From NCBI GenBank assembly GCA_051294375.1, contig CM119267.1, forward strand, positions 3,221,344-3,285,343: 64,000 nt of DNA, read 5' to 3'. The translations under genes and the position numbers were made by a program. The notes beneath the pieces are model-generated. The model worked only from the letters and a program-made list of their open reading frames with translations, did not search any database and was not told the DNA's origin. Origin of the DNA: Paraspadella gotoi. Its lineage: Eukaryota; Chaetognatha. Below, piece by piece: positions 36,601 to 49,588 of the stretch (position 1 is its first letter; each line of letters starts with the position of its first letter).

Positions 36601-37630
36601 AGCTCGTAGGGACAGTAGACACTATAGCTCACAGCCACTTCTTTCTTTTAGAAAAAAAACTGAGTTGTTGGTTTTTTTTTATTACAGAATAACTCGCAGT
36701 TTTTGAAATTTGTTAAGACTTCTGAGCAGATTTTCATTATATTTTAAGTAATATAATGTGGAAGAATCGTAAAAAACAATGAGCGCTTGGGAAGGTGGTG
36801 AGCCGCAGAAGAGTGGTGTGTTACGATTTTACTGCTGAAACGCCAGTAGATGTAAAAACATTTAAAAACTATAAAACATATAAAATGCACGATTAAAAGG
36901 AAAAGGCCGCACAAAAATGATTATTTTCAGCTCCGTGTATTTTCCGAGAATATACGAGATGACAAATTTCAAACAACGTAGGGTTCTTGAGATAAAATTT
37001 AACCCCAGAAAGAAAATTTAAAAAGGAAGACCGTGACAAGAGCGAAAACACAGCAGTGAGAGACCGTAGCCCAGGCCTTTAGTGGGTACTAGCAAGACCG
37101 AGAGAGATAGGAAATAAGTACAAAACGAAAAGACCTCCAAATAGCTGCAAAATGTAATATTTCGTTCCGTGGATTAGTTTGTAAGCCAATCGGGATGGGT
37201 GTTGTGCTTTTCCTCTCTCTGGTTCATTTGCTTAAAATTTTATTTTTTCTTTTGCGAGAAATATCAAAAATTTGTTACCGATGTATATCTTAAAAAATTG
37301 TGCGTGGCTATTAGAAGGGCTTTTTTTTAAGAACTAAAGCCAGCCTTGATATATAACTAGAAGAGAAGAGTGAGAATTATTCATATTCTTTATTCCGTGG
37401 GTACGCAATCAGTTGGTAATCCCTCAGTCTCGCCACGTCGTTGTCGTCGTATCTAAGTCGTCACGGAATCGTCTTCGTAGTGATCGAATACGATAAATCC
37501 ATATAAAGTGATTCAATACTCAAGAAGAAGTTGGACTAAATATAAAAGAGAAATATTTAGATATACCGCGCTTTTTTCATCTAAAAGCAGATATTATTTC
37601 GTTGGTGAAATGTATTGAAGTGGACAGCGT
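33690..37630. repeat. Right arm of the large inverted repeat (noisy)
   Basis: Reverse complement of the left arm with very frequent indels and several novel short insertions. It follows a ~90 bp GA-rich spacer and ends shortly before a 25-N gap (37846). A clean arm joined to a noisy inverted arm is what a fold-back long read would give. A real inverted duplication that diverged is less likely given the error-like changes, but remains possible. Confidence 0.75.
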
Positions 37631-37879
37631 AACAACCAAAAAATTGTAACGAAGTTTACGTACTTTTGTTATTTTTCGGAAGGGAGAAAGTGCTTTAACG
37701 TAATGGAGCACCATAGAGAGTATGCAATTGATGAGAGAATATGATGAGATGATGTAGATGAACTGGAGATCCGCAGAAGAGGAGACGGAGACGATTATAC
37801 GATGACAATTGATGTTTTATCGAGTTGTTTGCTTTTTTAGATGTGNNNNNNNNNNNNNNNNNNNNNNNNNGGATTTATT

Positions 37880-38764
37880 CAAACGAGATGCTGGGACTTG
37901 AATTGAGTCCCTCTTTCGATTTGACGCAAAATCGCGAAATTCGAGTTGAATCGACGAATTTGAAAAACAAAAGACAAACGAAGTCGGTTTTTTGGTTTCT
38001 AATTAATTAGTAATCGAGTTGAGTTTAACTCGTTTTTTTTTAAACGATTTTAATTAATATTACATATTAGATTATCCAACATTCCAATATTCATTCAATA
38101 AGTAATTCCTTGAAATCGGCTATCCCTCTTACAAGATAATAATTTAGCAGGATCCAGCAAGCTTTTAATCAACGTAAGTTTATTAACCAGAATTTTCTAT
38201 GAATGAAGTGGTAGAATGTTTTTGAGAAATTTCAATTGTACGTAAGAGAATGACTCCCTTGAGATTCCTTGAGATCGGGGAATACTATATTGTACTTCAC
38301 ACTATAATAAATATAATTCGTTGTTGAATCGAGAAATACGATTTCGATTTAGTTATTTTGTGATAGGAATCCAAGTGATCTCAATCTCACAAGAATTATC
38401 TCTTTGGATTCGCTTAATCTTCTTACTGAAAATAACAACGCGAAGCAAAGAGATTTGACAAGTCACAGTCAATTTAATAGATTTTTGGGAAACAATGTTA
38501 AATCTATTTTAAGCCACTGTGGAAGGAAGATTTAAAAAGAATTAATATTCACAGTGAACAAGGATAAGGACTCTAGTCTGTCTCGTGTCAAATATTGCAT
38601 TTCTTATCAATATATATAATACGAGTTAAAAAAAAAAAGCCAAAAAAAGAATAAAACTGAAAATTTATAGCTTAAGCCTTATTTAACGAAAGTAAGAAAT
38701 AAAAAAAACAGCAAAAAACATTAACTACAACTTAACTTTTACAACGACGACGACGACGACGACG
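37880..38764. repeat. Block C, clean copy
   Basis: Colinear with about 39256-40450. Anchors include AAACGATTTTAATTAATATT, CGCTTAATCTTCTTA and AACAACGCGAAGCA. It ends in pure (GAC)n at the 25-N gap (38765). It contains dispersed family 2 at about 38040-38240. No gene is seen. Confidence 0.75.
38040..38240 (+). repeat. Dispersed repeat family 2, locus b
   Basis: Carries CTTACAAGATAATAATTTAG, CCAGCAAGCTTTTAATCAA and ATGAATGAAGTGGTAGAATG in the family order. The noisy twin is at about 39590-39760. Confidence 0.65.
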
Positions 38765-38789
38765 NNNNNNNNNNNNNNNNNNNNNNNNN

Positions 38790-40571
38790 AATCAACAACG
38801 ACAGACCAAAACAAAAATCGTAGTTTTTTGTCAAACGCGGGAAAACAAATCCGTTTAATACAGCCTGTGAGATCCCGCAATCCACTTGCTTATAAATAAA
38901 AGCTTAATAATAAAAAAGGAAATTACAAACAAAAAAATTAAACAAAAAAAAAAGCTGTCGGAAAGGTTCAGGAGTGCGGGGGTAAACATCATTTGAAAAA
39001 TGAAAAATTCGGAGGGAAAGGAAGAAAGCGGGATAATCGGGCAGGGAACGGAACTCCCACCGCGCTCTGTCCGTGTTTGTGGTTGCTCTCCTCCTTACCT
39101 CTCTACATCTCATCCATTCTTCTCTTCTCTTCTTCTTTCTCTTCTCTCTCTCTCTCTCCTTCTCTCTCATTCTCCTCTCTCTCGGCCTAATTTTTTCCCT
39201 CGAGCGACGAATTTTATTTTTTTCATCTTTTTCTTTTTTTCTTTTTTTTTTGTCAAACGAGTAGATTGCTGGGGACATTGAGTTGAAGTATCACCTCTTT
39301 TCAGTTTGTTTTTTGTTTTGATCGGCCAAAATCTGCGCAAATTCGGTAGCCCTTGTATTGAAAAACTCTGCAATCTGCGTTGGGGATGAATGTGTGTGGT
39401 GAAAAGCGACAGAATGTTGAAAAAAAAAAAAAAAAAACCAAAAAAGACCAACGCGAAGAATCGGGTTAATTTTGTGTTTTCCTATTATTTATAGTAAATT
39501 CGATAGGTTGGTTTTAACTCGTTTTTTTTTTTTTTTTTTTTTGTTAAAACGATTTTAATTAATATTACATATTTAGGATTATCTTCCAACATTCCAATAA
39601 TTCATTCAATAAGTAATTTCCTTGAAAATCGGCTATATACCCTCTTACAAGATAATAATTTAGCAGGATTCCAGCAAGGCTTTTAAATTCAACACGTAAG
39701 TTTACTTTAACCAGAATTTCTTATGAATGAAGGGTATTAGTTTAGATGTTTATTGAGAAAATTTCAATTGTACGTACGAGAATGAACTCCCTTGAGATTC
39801 CTTTGAGATCGCAGGCGTCGTTTATATTATGTTACTATTATTGACTTCACACGGTATAATAAATAAAATTCGTTGTTTGATTGAGAAAATTACGGATTTT
39901 CGATTAGTTATTTTGTGTGATAGGACATCCAAGTGATCTCAAATCCTCCAAAAAAACAAAGGGAAGAATTTTAATTTTTTTTTTTTTTTTTTTTTTCCCT
40001 TCTGGGATTCGCTTAATCTTCTTATGAAAATAACAACGCGAAGCAGAAAGAGATTTTTGACAAGGGTCCACAGTCAATTTAAATAGATTTTTGGGAGGCA
40101 TCACTGTCATCCAAGTCTTTGTCCATCCAGGGTGTCGGCGAGGCACTTCAGACGACTCGACGGCGGAACATGGTTAATCATTTTAAGCCACTGGAAGGAA
40201 GATTTAAAAAGAATTAATATCACAGTGAAACAAGGGTTAAGGACTCCATAGCGTCTCGTGTCAAATATTGCATTTCTTATCAATTATATAAATTAACGAA
40301 GCTTAAAAAAAAAAAAGCCAAAAAAAGAAAATAAAATGAAAATTTTTATAGGCTTAAGCCTTATTAGAACGAAAAGTAAGAGAAATTTAAAAAATAACAG
40401 CAAAAAAAAAACATTAACTACAACTTAACTTTACAACGGACGCGACGGACGACGACGAAAACAACTTTGTTTGAAGTCGACCGCACCGCAGCTGCAGATT
40501 CTGCTTGAATTGGCGGGGGAATTTCACTCTTCTCTCTCTCTATCTCTCTCTCTCTCTTCTTCTCTCTCCTT

Positions 40572-40630
<59 letters not shown>

Positions 40631-41276
40631 CTCCTGCGCATTTGGCACAGTTGATGTATCAACATTGTTTCGTACCAGTAACTCTCTCTCTATCTCACTC
40701 TTGCCCTCCCACCGAGAAATGTTCCATTTTAGCAAAAGAGACAAACCCTTTTTTCCCTTTTTTTTTTCTCCTTTTTTTCCTTTTTTCCTTTCATCGATTT
40801 TCTCATCTTCCGTTTGAGTCATTCGTCACTAAACATCACTGCTTGTTTCATTGCTTCTTCATCTTGCTTCATTGCTTGTGAACAAATTTTTATATACTTT
40901 TAAAAATGCATTTTAAAAAAGAATTGGAGTTTTTTTTTCGCGTCTAAAAACGATTCATCATTTTGGTCTCTTGTTCGGTTGGCGAAGACAAACGACCCGC
41001 GCAGCGTCACGTAGCGTCACGTAGCGTCAAGAAAATTTGAATTCATGTTTGACTTTGAATTTTTGCCGTACGTGGATTGTTGCTGTTATTTTGGTTCTTT
41101 TTTGTTGTTGTTTTTTTATTCGCTTGGTTTTTTTCAACAGTCAAAATTCCTAAAGTTTATTTTTCTCGGTTTTTCCTGTCACTGAGAGACTCAGTGTGAT
41201 TGTTTCTCATTTCTCAAGTTGTTCGTTTTCTTCTCGTTTGTACTGAATGTATTTTCTTTCCCTGTTTCTTTATCAT
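38790..41276. repeat. Noisy segment including the second copy of block C
   Basis: 38790-39190 resembles the inverted-repeat centre (AAATTAAACAAAAAAA then GCTGTCGG). About 39256-40450 repeats block C but is a third longer, with extra stretches such as ~80 bases at 40097-40176. 40500-41276 holds (CT)n, T-rich sequence and GCGTCACGTAGCGTCACGTA (40998-41030). It is bounded by 25-N gaps on both sides and no gene is supported. Confidence 0.7.
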
Positions 41277-41375
41277 NNNNNNNNNNNNNNNNNNNNNNNN
41301 NCTTATAAAATTGGTACTATACATTATATTGATATTTGATATTGATATTGATATTTTGATAAACAACAAATAATT

Positions 41376-41814
41376 ATATTCTTTATTTATCGATTGATTC
41401 AAATTCGTTCATTTAAGTCATTCATTTTAGTTAGGGAATTATTATTAATTATTCCTTTTTAATCGAGAAAAATTCTTTACCGATTTCTTTTGTCTACTCC
41501 TGCGAAGGAGTCCTTGCATTCTCAAAATGCAAATGAGATTTAATTACTTTCACGAGAATGACTCCCGTCAAACGGATGTGGCGATCGGCGGCTAAAAATA
41601 ACACAAGATTCCTTATACAAACCGATTAGGTTTGATATGCGGTTGTGAATGCCGAGGATTTGGGACGACAACGACGACGACGACGACGACGAGGATGACC
41701 GACGAAGAGCGAACCTGGCCTCAAAGCCGGGCAGATTGGTCTAATCCAAAGTCATCAGAAGCATCTCGTCAACCGATTTATCTGCAAATTTAAATTGACC
41801 GCACATCAACAACA

Positions 41815-41891
<77 letters not shown>

Positions 41892-42469
41892 ACTCTATTT
41901 TAAAGTGTGGCTTTTTGTTTTTGATACGCTGGTTTTTATTTTTCTCCTTTTTCTTTCCTCCGGAGTGAGGAAAATTTGTTTGTTGCTCGGAATCAGAAGT
42001 GATTAATGGTCGGTTCTTTAAAAAAAAGGGAAAAAGGTCTTGTTTCCTCAGATGGGGCCAAAGCCAATGGAGAAGAAGGCTGAAGTAGGAGTGTTGGAAA
42101 AATGGAGTGGAAATGTTGGTTGGATGATAAGACATGAAGGAACGGAACTGGAGAAAGAACGGAAGTGAAGAACGAGGAGAACGAGAAGAACATCAAAGAT
42201 TGAAGATTTTGTTGGAAAGTTTGCCAGTCCAACAAAAAAAAGGGAAAAAAAGAAGAAAAAAAAATTTCCTTTGATTGAATCGACGTCGTTTCGCGATTAC
42301 ATTCCTCGAGACTTTGGTTTTAAGTCAATTTCATCACGGCGGTTTTTTGAGACTACTTCTTATCACCATGGGTAACGACGACACATCGACAGACGACAAT
42401 GGAAAAGCTTTTTATCAATTAAAAGTGCAGCGATGTTTGTATTGAGAAGAATTCTTTTTTTGTCATTCT

Positions 42470-42536
<67 letters not shown>

Positions 42537-42677
42537 CATCACATTCGATTTTTTTCCCTTAAGACTTTTCCTTGTTTGTTCCCTTTGTTCATAAATCACA
42601 TTTTTCTGTCTGGTGAGCTTTTCGAAGTACACGAAAGAAACTTGCACCCATTCCCCGCCTCTCTCTCTTCTCTCTAG

Positions 42678-42728
<51 letters not shown>

Positions 42729-42826
42729 TCCTCTCTTCTCTCTCGTCCTCTCTCAAGATTGTTCTGTTTCTATGACAATTTTTCCTTATAACTCAGATTC
42801 ACACTTCCTCTTTTCAGTGGAATCTC

Positions 42827-42869
<43 letters not shown>

Positions 42870-42870
42870 C

Positions 42871-42914
<44 letters not shown>

Positions 42915-45900
42915 CTCTCTCGCCTTCACACTTTTTTAATAGTCAGTCCTGCCACATTCAGTAAATAAATTCCTCCCTCTTACAAGATCAGTATCGTACA
43001 GAACCCTGAAATATTTCCTTCTATAACTCGCTTATTAGTCCTGCGTATTAACTCTGCAGAGCATCTGGTTTCCTTTTCAATAAAGTGGTTTAATGTTTTT
43101 TATAAAACCTCTTCAAATGTAATCAAACGACCTTTCCCTTAAATATATTTCTTTTCACGCATTAGTCATTTTTTAATAATTATCAAAACGACAGCGCACT
43201 TTTGGTTCTCTCTGCATCTTTCAACTTCACCCTCGACATCGAAATTAAAATCCTCTTTATTTCTCTTCACTTTGTTTCTAAGTCTCTCTCAAGAATTATT
43301 GTTGACTTCATTTTATTTACATTTCGTTTTGTTACATTTTCACTCCCTCGTGCGTCTCTCCAACGTCACTCGAGAAAGAAAACTTGAAATGCGACTGAAT
43401 CAAATTTTCACGTTTCTTAACGAATCTCGTTTATACTATTATATTATAAATTCTTTTCTTTTTTTTTTCTGTTTTACTTTCAATTTTATAATAACCTGCC
43501 AGTTGTCAGTCTATTCGTTCGTCTGTTTTTGTTTAATTCCATTTTTTAATTTCTTTTCTTTTCTCCCATTTCTTCTTCAGTTTTTCGCAAAATTCAGCGG
43601 GCGGCCATGACCACAAAAGCAGCAGCCGCCGCAGCACGCCGAACGCCGCCGCTCCGAATCCACTTCACGCGCGCTATCACTCCGCTGAGGCAATATCAAC
43701 TCCGCCACGCCGATCACTCCGCCATATCATCTTCCAAACCTCGCCCTATTTTCTTTTCCCGTCATCGTCTTTCCAGGGCGCGCTTTCCAGGAGTTCTAAT
43801 CTGGACGGCCGCCCTTCTATGCAAACGCCATCTGCGCCAAGGATGACGACGCCGCAACTTCTGTGTCACCGCGCCATGCGGCGTTGGCACCCAGACCGTT
43901 GCCCGTAAGAGCACCGCTCCTTCCGCTTCTCAAACATCCGTCAGTCCGCTTCTCGGAATTTCTTCGCTTCTCGATTCACATCCGGTGGCGATTCGAACTC
44001 GTGGCTCTTGATCGGCAGATTGCCGGAAACGTCGAGGAATTCAACAGCGCCCAGAGGGTTGACGCGGACGGACGCCGACGCGCGAGCCGATAATTCCGGA
44101 CGTCATAAAGCGCCGATGCAAAACCGGCGCCAGGCTTTAGGAAAAAATTTCGAGGGAAAGAAAGAAGGAAAAGACGATCGACGACAGACGACGAAAGAGT
44201 TATTTCGTCGTCGTCGTCGTCGTCGTCGTCTCACCATTGTGCTTCCTAATCACTTCCGGCCACGCCCTCTCACGTTCTCTTCGTCCAGAGTTCTCGCCTC
44301 AATTGTCTTCGCGGTTGGCGCTAACACGACGCCCTTCTAGATCCGTGGACTCAATCTCGATTCTACACAAGCCAATTTCTATCCCATTCCCCAGCCCAAA
44401 TTCACCCAAGGCCCAATCCACCCCAAGCCACCTCTCCACCGTCGATTCCTCTATATCACCTGCCTCGGGCCGTTCTGCTGCCGCCGCCGCCGCCGCAGCC
44501 GCCGCCTTCTCAATCCGCGCCCAGACTTTCCTACTTTATCCGAGCGACCTTGCCTTCCGCCTCGCCAGGATGAGCGGCCGCCGGCGTCGCCCGCTCCTCG
44601 GCCCGCGCTCCGCCCGCAGCCTATCTCACTGACACCACCGCGCTTCAAGCCTCGTCGACTCCACACCCCGCGCTTTTGACGGAATTTCTCCTTTTTATTT
44701 TTCGCGAAGAAAAAAAGCTTTTCGTTATCGTCGCCGATGACGTCATTGATTGACTCTCAACCACGATCGTGACGTCATTGTTAACGGCGTCGAGAAATTC
44801 GTCGTCGGATTCACGAACAGTCATTCGACTTCGGCCACTGAATAGAGACGGAACACCAGACAGAGAGAGAGACGCCGTATCCACTTAGGACTTTCATTCT
44901 TCTCCGATTTCCCTTTCTTCTGCTCTCTCCTTTCCCTTTGCTCTTTCCTCCTTCTCCCTCTCCTCTCTCTCTCCCCTCCTACCTCTCCCTTCCTCTCCCT
45001 CTCTTCCCGCCCCCGATATCTCTCCTCTTTCTCACCCGTTAATGTCGTCGTCGCCGGGAATTTCCTCTTTAAACCATTCAGCATTTGTTTTATGGATTTT
45101 CCCTCGAAAATTCGTTCCGTCGCATCGTCGGTCGTCATCATCGACGTCGTGCCACAAAAACCTGGATGAATTTCGACCAGATTCGATTTATCGAAACTCG
45201 GAATTACGAACTCGGATTTCCGAATTCCCGCGAATCTTATTCGAAAAAATCCGCCGCCCCGCGCTGCTCCGGCCGCCCCTCCATCGCCTCCGCAGCCGCA
45301 AGCAACGGCAGGGAGGACCGAAATCGAGTTTCAAGACGTTTACGTCGTTATCATCGTCGTCGTCGTCGTCATCGTCGTCGTGGATTTCTCGCCTTCCTTA
45401 CGTGGATGACGGTCCTTCAATTGCCCTAATGGTAATTCGAGATTATTACAAGTTTATTCTTTATTCTTTATTCTGTCCCAGACTATGCGAGATTCGGTTG
45501 AAATAGCAAATAGGGAATTTGTATTTAATGTAAAGAGCGTGTATAAATAGGAAATAACTAAAATAAATATAAATATATATATTATATTTATATATATAAA
45601 TAAATAATGAATAAAATATACTATTGATTGATTTTTTTCAATTCAATTATTACGTAAATGACTACATGGTTTCAGTCGTTTGTCTAACTGACTACAAAAA
45701 CAAATGATTATTGATTATGATTATTATTTTTGATTAACCTACAAATAACAAAATTGTCTTCTCAGAGACGAAAAGGATTCCATCCACGAATGATATCTAA
45801 TTCTTCTCCCTTTAATATCGAAAAAAGGCAAAAAAAAAAGAAGCATTATCCTTCTCTAATTAGATCTCAAAAAGCAAAAAAAAGCGTCTTCCCATCCCAA

Positions 45901-47230
45901 AAGCGCAAAACCAGAATTCGTTTAGTCTTAGGAGTTTTGAGGTTTCAGTCTGCGGGGAATCGTCGCATCGATAACGCATTTTGTGCCATGTTTGTCATTT
46001 AAGTGCTGCAGCTTTTAAGGTGTTCAGCAATGTTGGCTGATGCAGCGCCCTTTGGTGCTAACAGAGTATTTTAGTAATGACTGCAACATTATTGGCTGCC
46101 TACAAGCATTAGTTACAACAACATCATATGCTGCCGCATTTGTTTTGGTTCTGCGTATATCAAGGGCTGCAGTAATGAGGCGCTGCAGCATGGGAATTTA
46201 TTTTTTCTGATCGATAAATCTCTTCTTTAATGAAGTTCGAAACGAGAGTCTTACTTTCCCGTTTTTTTTCCTTCGCCGTCCTTGTCCGTTTCGATTTAAT
46301 CAGCGTCGTTGTCGTTCGTCGTCGTCACGTCGTCGTTCGTCCTCTTGTTTGGAATTGCCTTTTGTAATGAGTTCCTCCAATAATTGTTGTGATAATCAAT
46401 CATATAGTCATTTAAAGTTGAAAAGGCCCAATCAATAGGAAATTGATGTTATACTTTTTGTCTTTCTTTGGTTTTAAGAAGACAATTTTAAAATACAAAC
46501 CAGATGTATTTGTAAAATTTCCTTGCAAATGAAGGAACGGACCATTGATATTTAAAAGAAAAAAAAAATATTTACTTTTAAAACCCTGAAATAAAGCCTC
46601 TGAAGATTTTCTCTTACCGGTATTTTACTTATATTCCAAAAGACAATTTCGCAGTTTTTCTTGTTTTTGTTTTTATCTGTTTTTCTTTTGCAGTCAACTT
46701 CATCGTTTTTATCCACGGAATTTTTGTACGTCGATTGTTGTTGTTGTTTCGTAGTCGGATTTTTGGTTTCGGTGACGAAAACAAGCGACGTCGTGCGTCG
46801 TCGTCGTCGTCGTTCGTTACGTCGCTATCATCGTCTTTCGTTATTGTCATATGTCACTGTTTTCATTCTTCGTCTTTGTTTTATGTCCCTCGATTGATAT
46901 GGTTATGTTTTAGTTATTGTTATTGTTTTGTTTTGTATTGTTATTGTTTTTTTAGTATTGTTTTTGTTATTTATTTTATATATTTTATTGTTATTGTTAT
47001 TGTTTTATTATGTTGTTGTCTTTATTATTCGATATATGTTATTATTTAGTTATGTTATTGTTTTTGTTATTTTTTAGTTATTGTTTATTGTTTAGTTATT
47101 GTTTTGTATTGTTTCAGTTATGTTATTGTTTTTGTTATTTTAGTTATTTGTTGTTATTGTTTGTAGTTATTGTATTGTTTTTGTATTGTTTTGTTATGTT
47201 TTTTTAGTTATGTTGTTCAGTTATTGTTTT
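41376..47230. repeat. Block D, first copy (noisy)
   Basis: Colinear with 47266-53222 from TTTATCGATTGATTC to the TTATTG array. Frequent one-base indels break reading frames that are open in the second copy. It supplies the bases missing in the second copy's N gap (47656-47871), namely a short AT-rich stretch and (CT)n at about 41815-41889. Confidence 0.85.
43607..45431 (+). pseudogene. Frameshifted twin of the 49589-51410 exon
   Basis: Begins with the same ATG context (GCGGCCATGACC) after a TTCTTCAG acceptor at 43573-43580, and ends before GGTAATTCGAG like the intact copy. The open frame is lost within about 80 codons and continues in pieces in other frames. The changes are mostly single-base gains and losses, such as AATCCACTTCACG for AATCACTCCG. 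I read this as sequencing error in an inserted read rather than true gene decay; a genuine pseudogene is the alternative. Confidence 0.6.
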
Positions 47231-47532
47231 TTTAGTTATTGTTAGTTATTTATTGTTTATTTATTTTTTATTTATCGATTGATTCATTAATTCGTTCATT
47301 TAGTCATGGAATTATTATTAATTATTCCTTTTTAATCGAGAAAATTCTTTCCGATTTCTTTTTTTCGATCCTGCGAAAATTCCTTTCTTTCTCAAATATG
47401 CAAATGAGATTTAATTACTTTTGACGAGAATGACTCCCAGTCAAACGGATGTGGCGATCGGCGGCTAAAAATAACACAAGATCCTTAACAAAACCGATTA
47501 GGTTGATATGCGGTTGTGAATGCGAGGATTGG

Positions 47533-47603
47533 GACGACAACGACGACGACGACAAGGACGACGATGACGACGAAGACGACGACGACGACGACGAGGATGA
47601 CGA
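47533..47603. repeat. (GAC)n with GAT and GAA interruptions
   Basis: Triplet tract that would read as Asp with Glu/Lys interruptions on the plus strand. It follows ATGCAAAT-containing AT-rich sequence (47398-47412) and precedes the N gap. There is no supported coding role. Confidence 0.75.
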
Positions 47604-48422
47604 CGAAGACGACCTGGCCTCAAAGCCGCAGATGGTCTAATCCAAAGTCATCAGANNNNNNNNNNNNNNNNNNNNNNNNNNNNNNNNNNNNNNNNNNNNN
47701 NNNNNNNNNNNNNNNNNNNNNNNNNNNNNNNNNNNNNNNNNNNNNNNNNNNNNNNNNNNNNNNNNNNNNNNNNNNNNNNNNNNNNNNNNNNNNNNNNNNN
47801 NNNNNNNNNNNNNNNNNNNNNNNNNNNNNNNNNNNNNNNNNNNNNNNNNNNNNNNNNNNNNNNNNNNNNNNCTCTCTCTCAGACTCTATTTTAAAGTGGC
47901 TTTTGTTTTGACGCTGGTTTTTTTTCTCCTCTTTTTTTCCTCCGAGTGAAAATTTGTGTTGTTGCTCGGATCAGAAAGTGATTAATGGTCGGTTCTTTAA
48001 AAAAAGGAAAAAGGTCTTGTTTTCCATCAGAGAGGGCAAAGCCAATGGAGAAGAAGGCTGAAGTGGTTGGAAAATGAGTGGAAAGTGGTTGGATGTGCTG
48101 GAAGAACGGAACTGGAAGAACGGAAGTGGAAGAACGAGGAGAACGAGAAGAACATCAAAGATTGAAAGATTTTGTTGGAAAGTTTCAGTCCAACAAAAAA
48201 AAAGGGAAAAAAAGAAGAAAAAAAAACTTCCTTTGATTTGATCGACGTCGTTCGGTTACATCCCTCGAGACTTTGGTAAAGTCAATTTCATCCGGGTTTT
48301 TGAGACTACTGGTCTTAATCACCATGGTAACGACGACGACAACGACGACGACAATGAAAAAAGCGTTTTTATCAATTAAAGTGCAGGCGATGTTGTATTG
48401 AGAAGAATTCTATTTTTTGCCG

Positions 48423-48460
<38 letters not shown>

Positions 48461-48462
48461 TC

Positions 48463-48527
<65 letters not shown>

Positions 48528-48672
48528 CTCATCACATTCTATTTTTTCCCTTAAGACTTTTCTTGTTTGTTTCCCTTTGTTCATTAAATCACATTTTCTG
48601 TCTTTGAGCTTTCGAAGTCACGAAAGAAAACTTGCACCATTCCCCCGCCTTCTCTCTCTCTCTCTCTCTTAG

Positions 48673-48737
<65 letters not shown>

Positions 48738-48758
48738 CTTCTCTCTCTTCTCTCTTCT

Positions 48759-48797
<39 letters not shown>

Positions 48798-48870
48798 ATG
48801 TTTCTGTTCTATGACAATTTTTTCCTTATCAACTCAAGATTCACACTTCCCTCTTTTCCAGTGAATCTCA

Positions 48871-48946
<76 letters not shown>

Positions 48947-49004
48947 CTCCGCTCCTCTCTCTCTCGCCTTTTCACACTTTTTTAATAGTCAGTCCTGGCA
49001 CATC

Positions 49005-49200
49005 CAGTAAATAATTCCATCCCTCTTACAAGATCATATCGTAGCAGAACCCTGAAATATTTCCTTCTATACTCGCTTATAGTCCTGCGTATTAATTCTC
49101 AGAGCATCTGGTTTCCTTTTCAATGAAGTGGTTTAATGTTTTTATAAACCTCTTCAAATGTATAAACGAACCTTTCCCTTAAATATATTTCTTTCACGCA
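49005..49200 (+). repeat. Dispersed repeat family 2, locus c
   Basis: Carries CCCTCTTACAAGATCATAT, GTAGCAGAACCCTG and TTTTCAATGAAGTGGTTTAA. Its middle part differs from the other loci. The noisy twin is at 42955-43150. It lies about 400 bp upstream of the candidate Ala/Ser-rich exon. Confidence 0.55.
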
Positions 49201-49588
49201 TTTAGTCATTTTTTAATAATTCTCACCCTCGACATCGAAATTAAACATCCTCTCTTTATTTTCTCTTCACTTTGTTTCTAAGTCTCTTCCCAAGAATTAA
49301 TTTGTTGACTTCAATTTTATTTACATTTCGTTTTGTTTACATTTCACTCCCTCGTGCGTCCAACGTCAACTCGAGAAAGAAAACTTGAAATGCGACTCGA
49401 ATCAAATTTCTCACGTTTCTTAACGAATCTCGTTTATATTATTATTATTATAAATTCTTTCTTTTTTTTTTCTGTTTACTTTCAATTTATAAATAAACCT
49501 GTCTATTCGTTCGTCTGTTTTGTTTAATTCATTTATCTTTTCTTTTCTCCCATTTCTTTTCAGTTTTTCGCAAAATTCAGCGGCGGCC

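Noticed and set aside
33690-37630. Genuine giant palindrome or sex-chromosome-like inverted duplication
   Set aside because: One arm is clean and the other has error-like indels and ends near a 25-N placeholder, so an assembly origin is preferred until spanning reads are seen.
40097-40176. ~80 extra bases inside the noisy copy of block C
   Set aside because: Considered as a small mobile insertion, but there are no target-site duplications or recognisable ends, and this copy is full of other spurious length changes.
49520-49588. Upstream in-frame ATG giving a 655-codon version of the large exon
   Set aside because: The 23 extra residues come from the pyrimidine tract and splice acceptor region. 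The ATG at 49589 follows the acceptor and has a better context.
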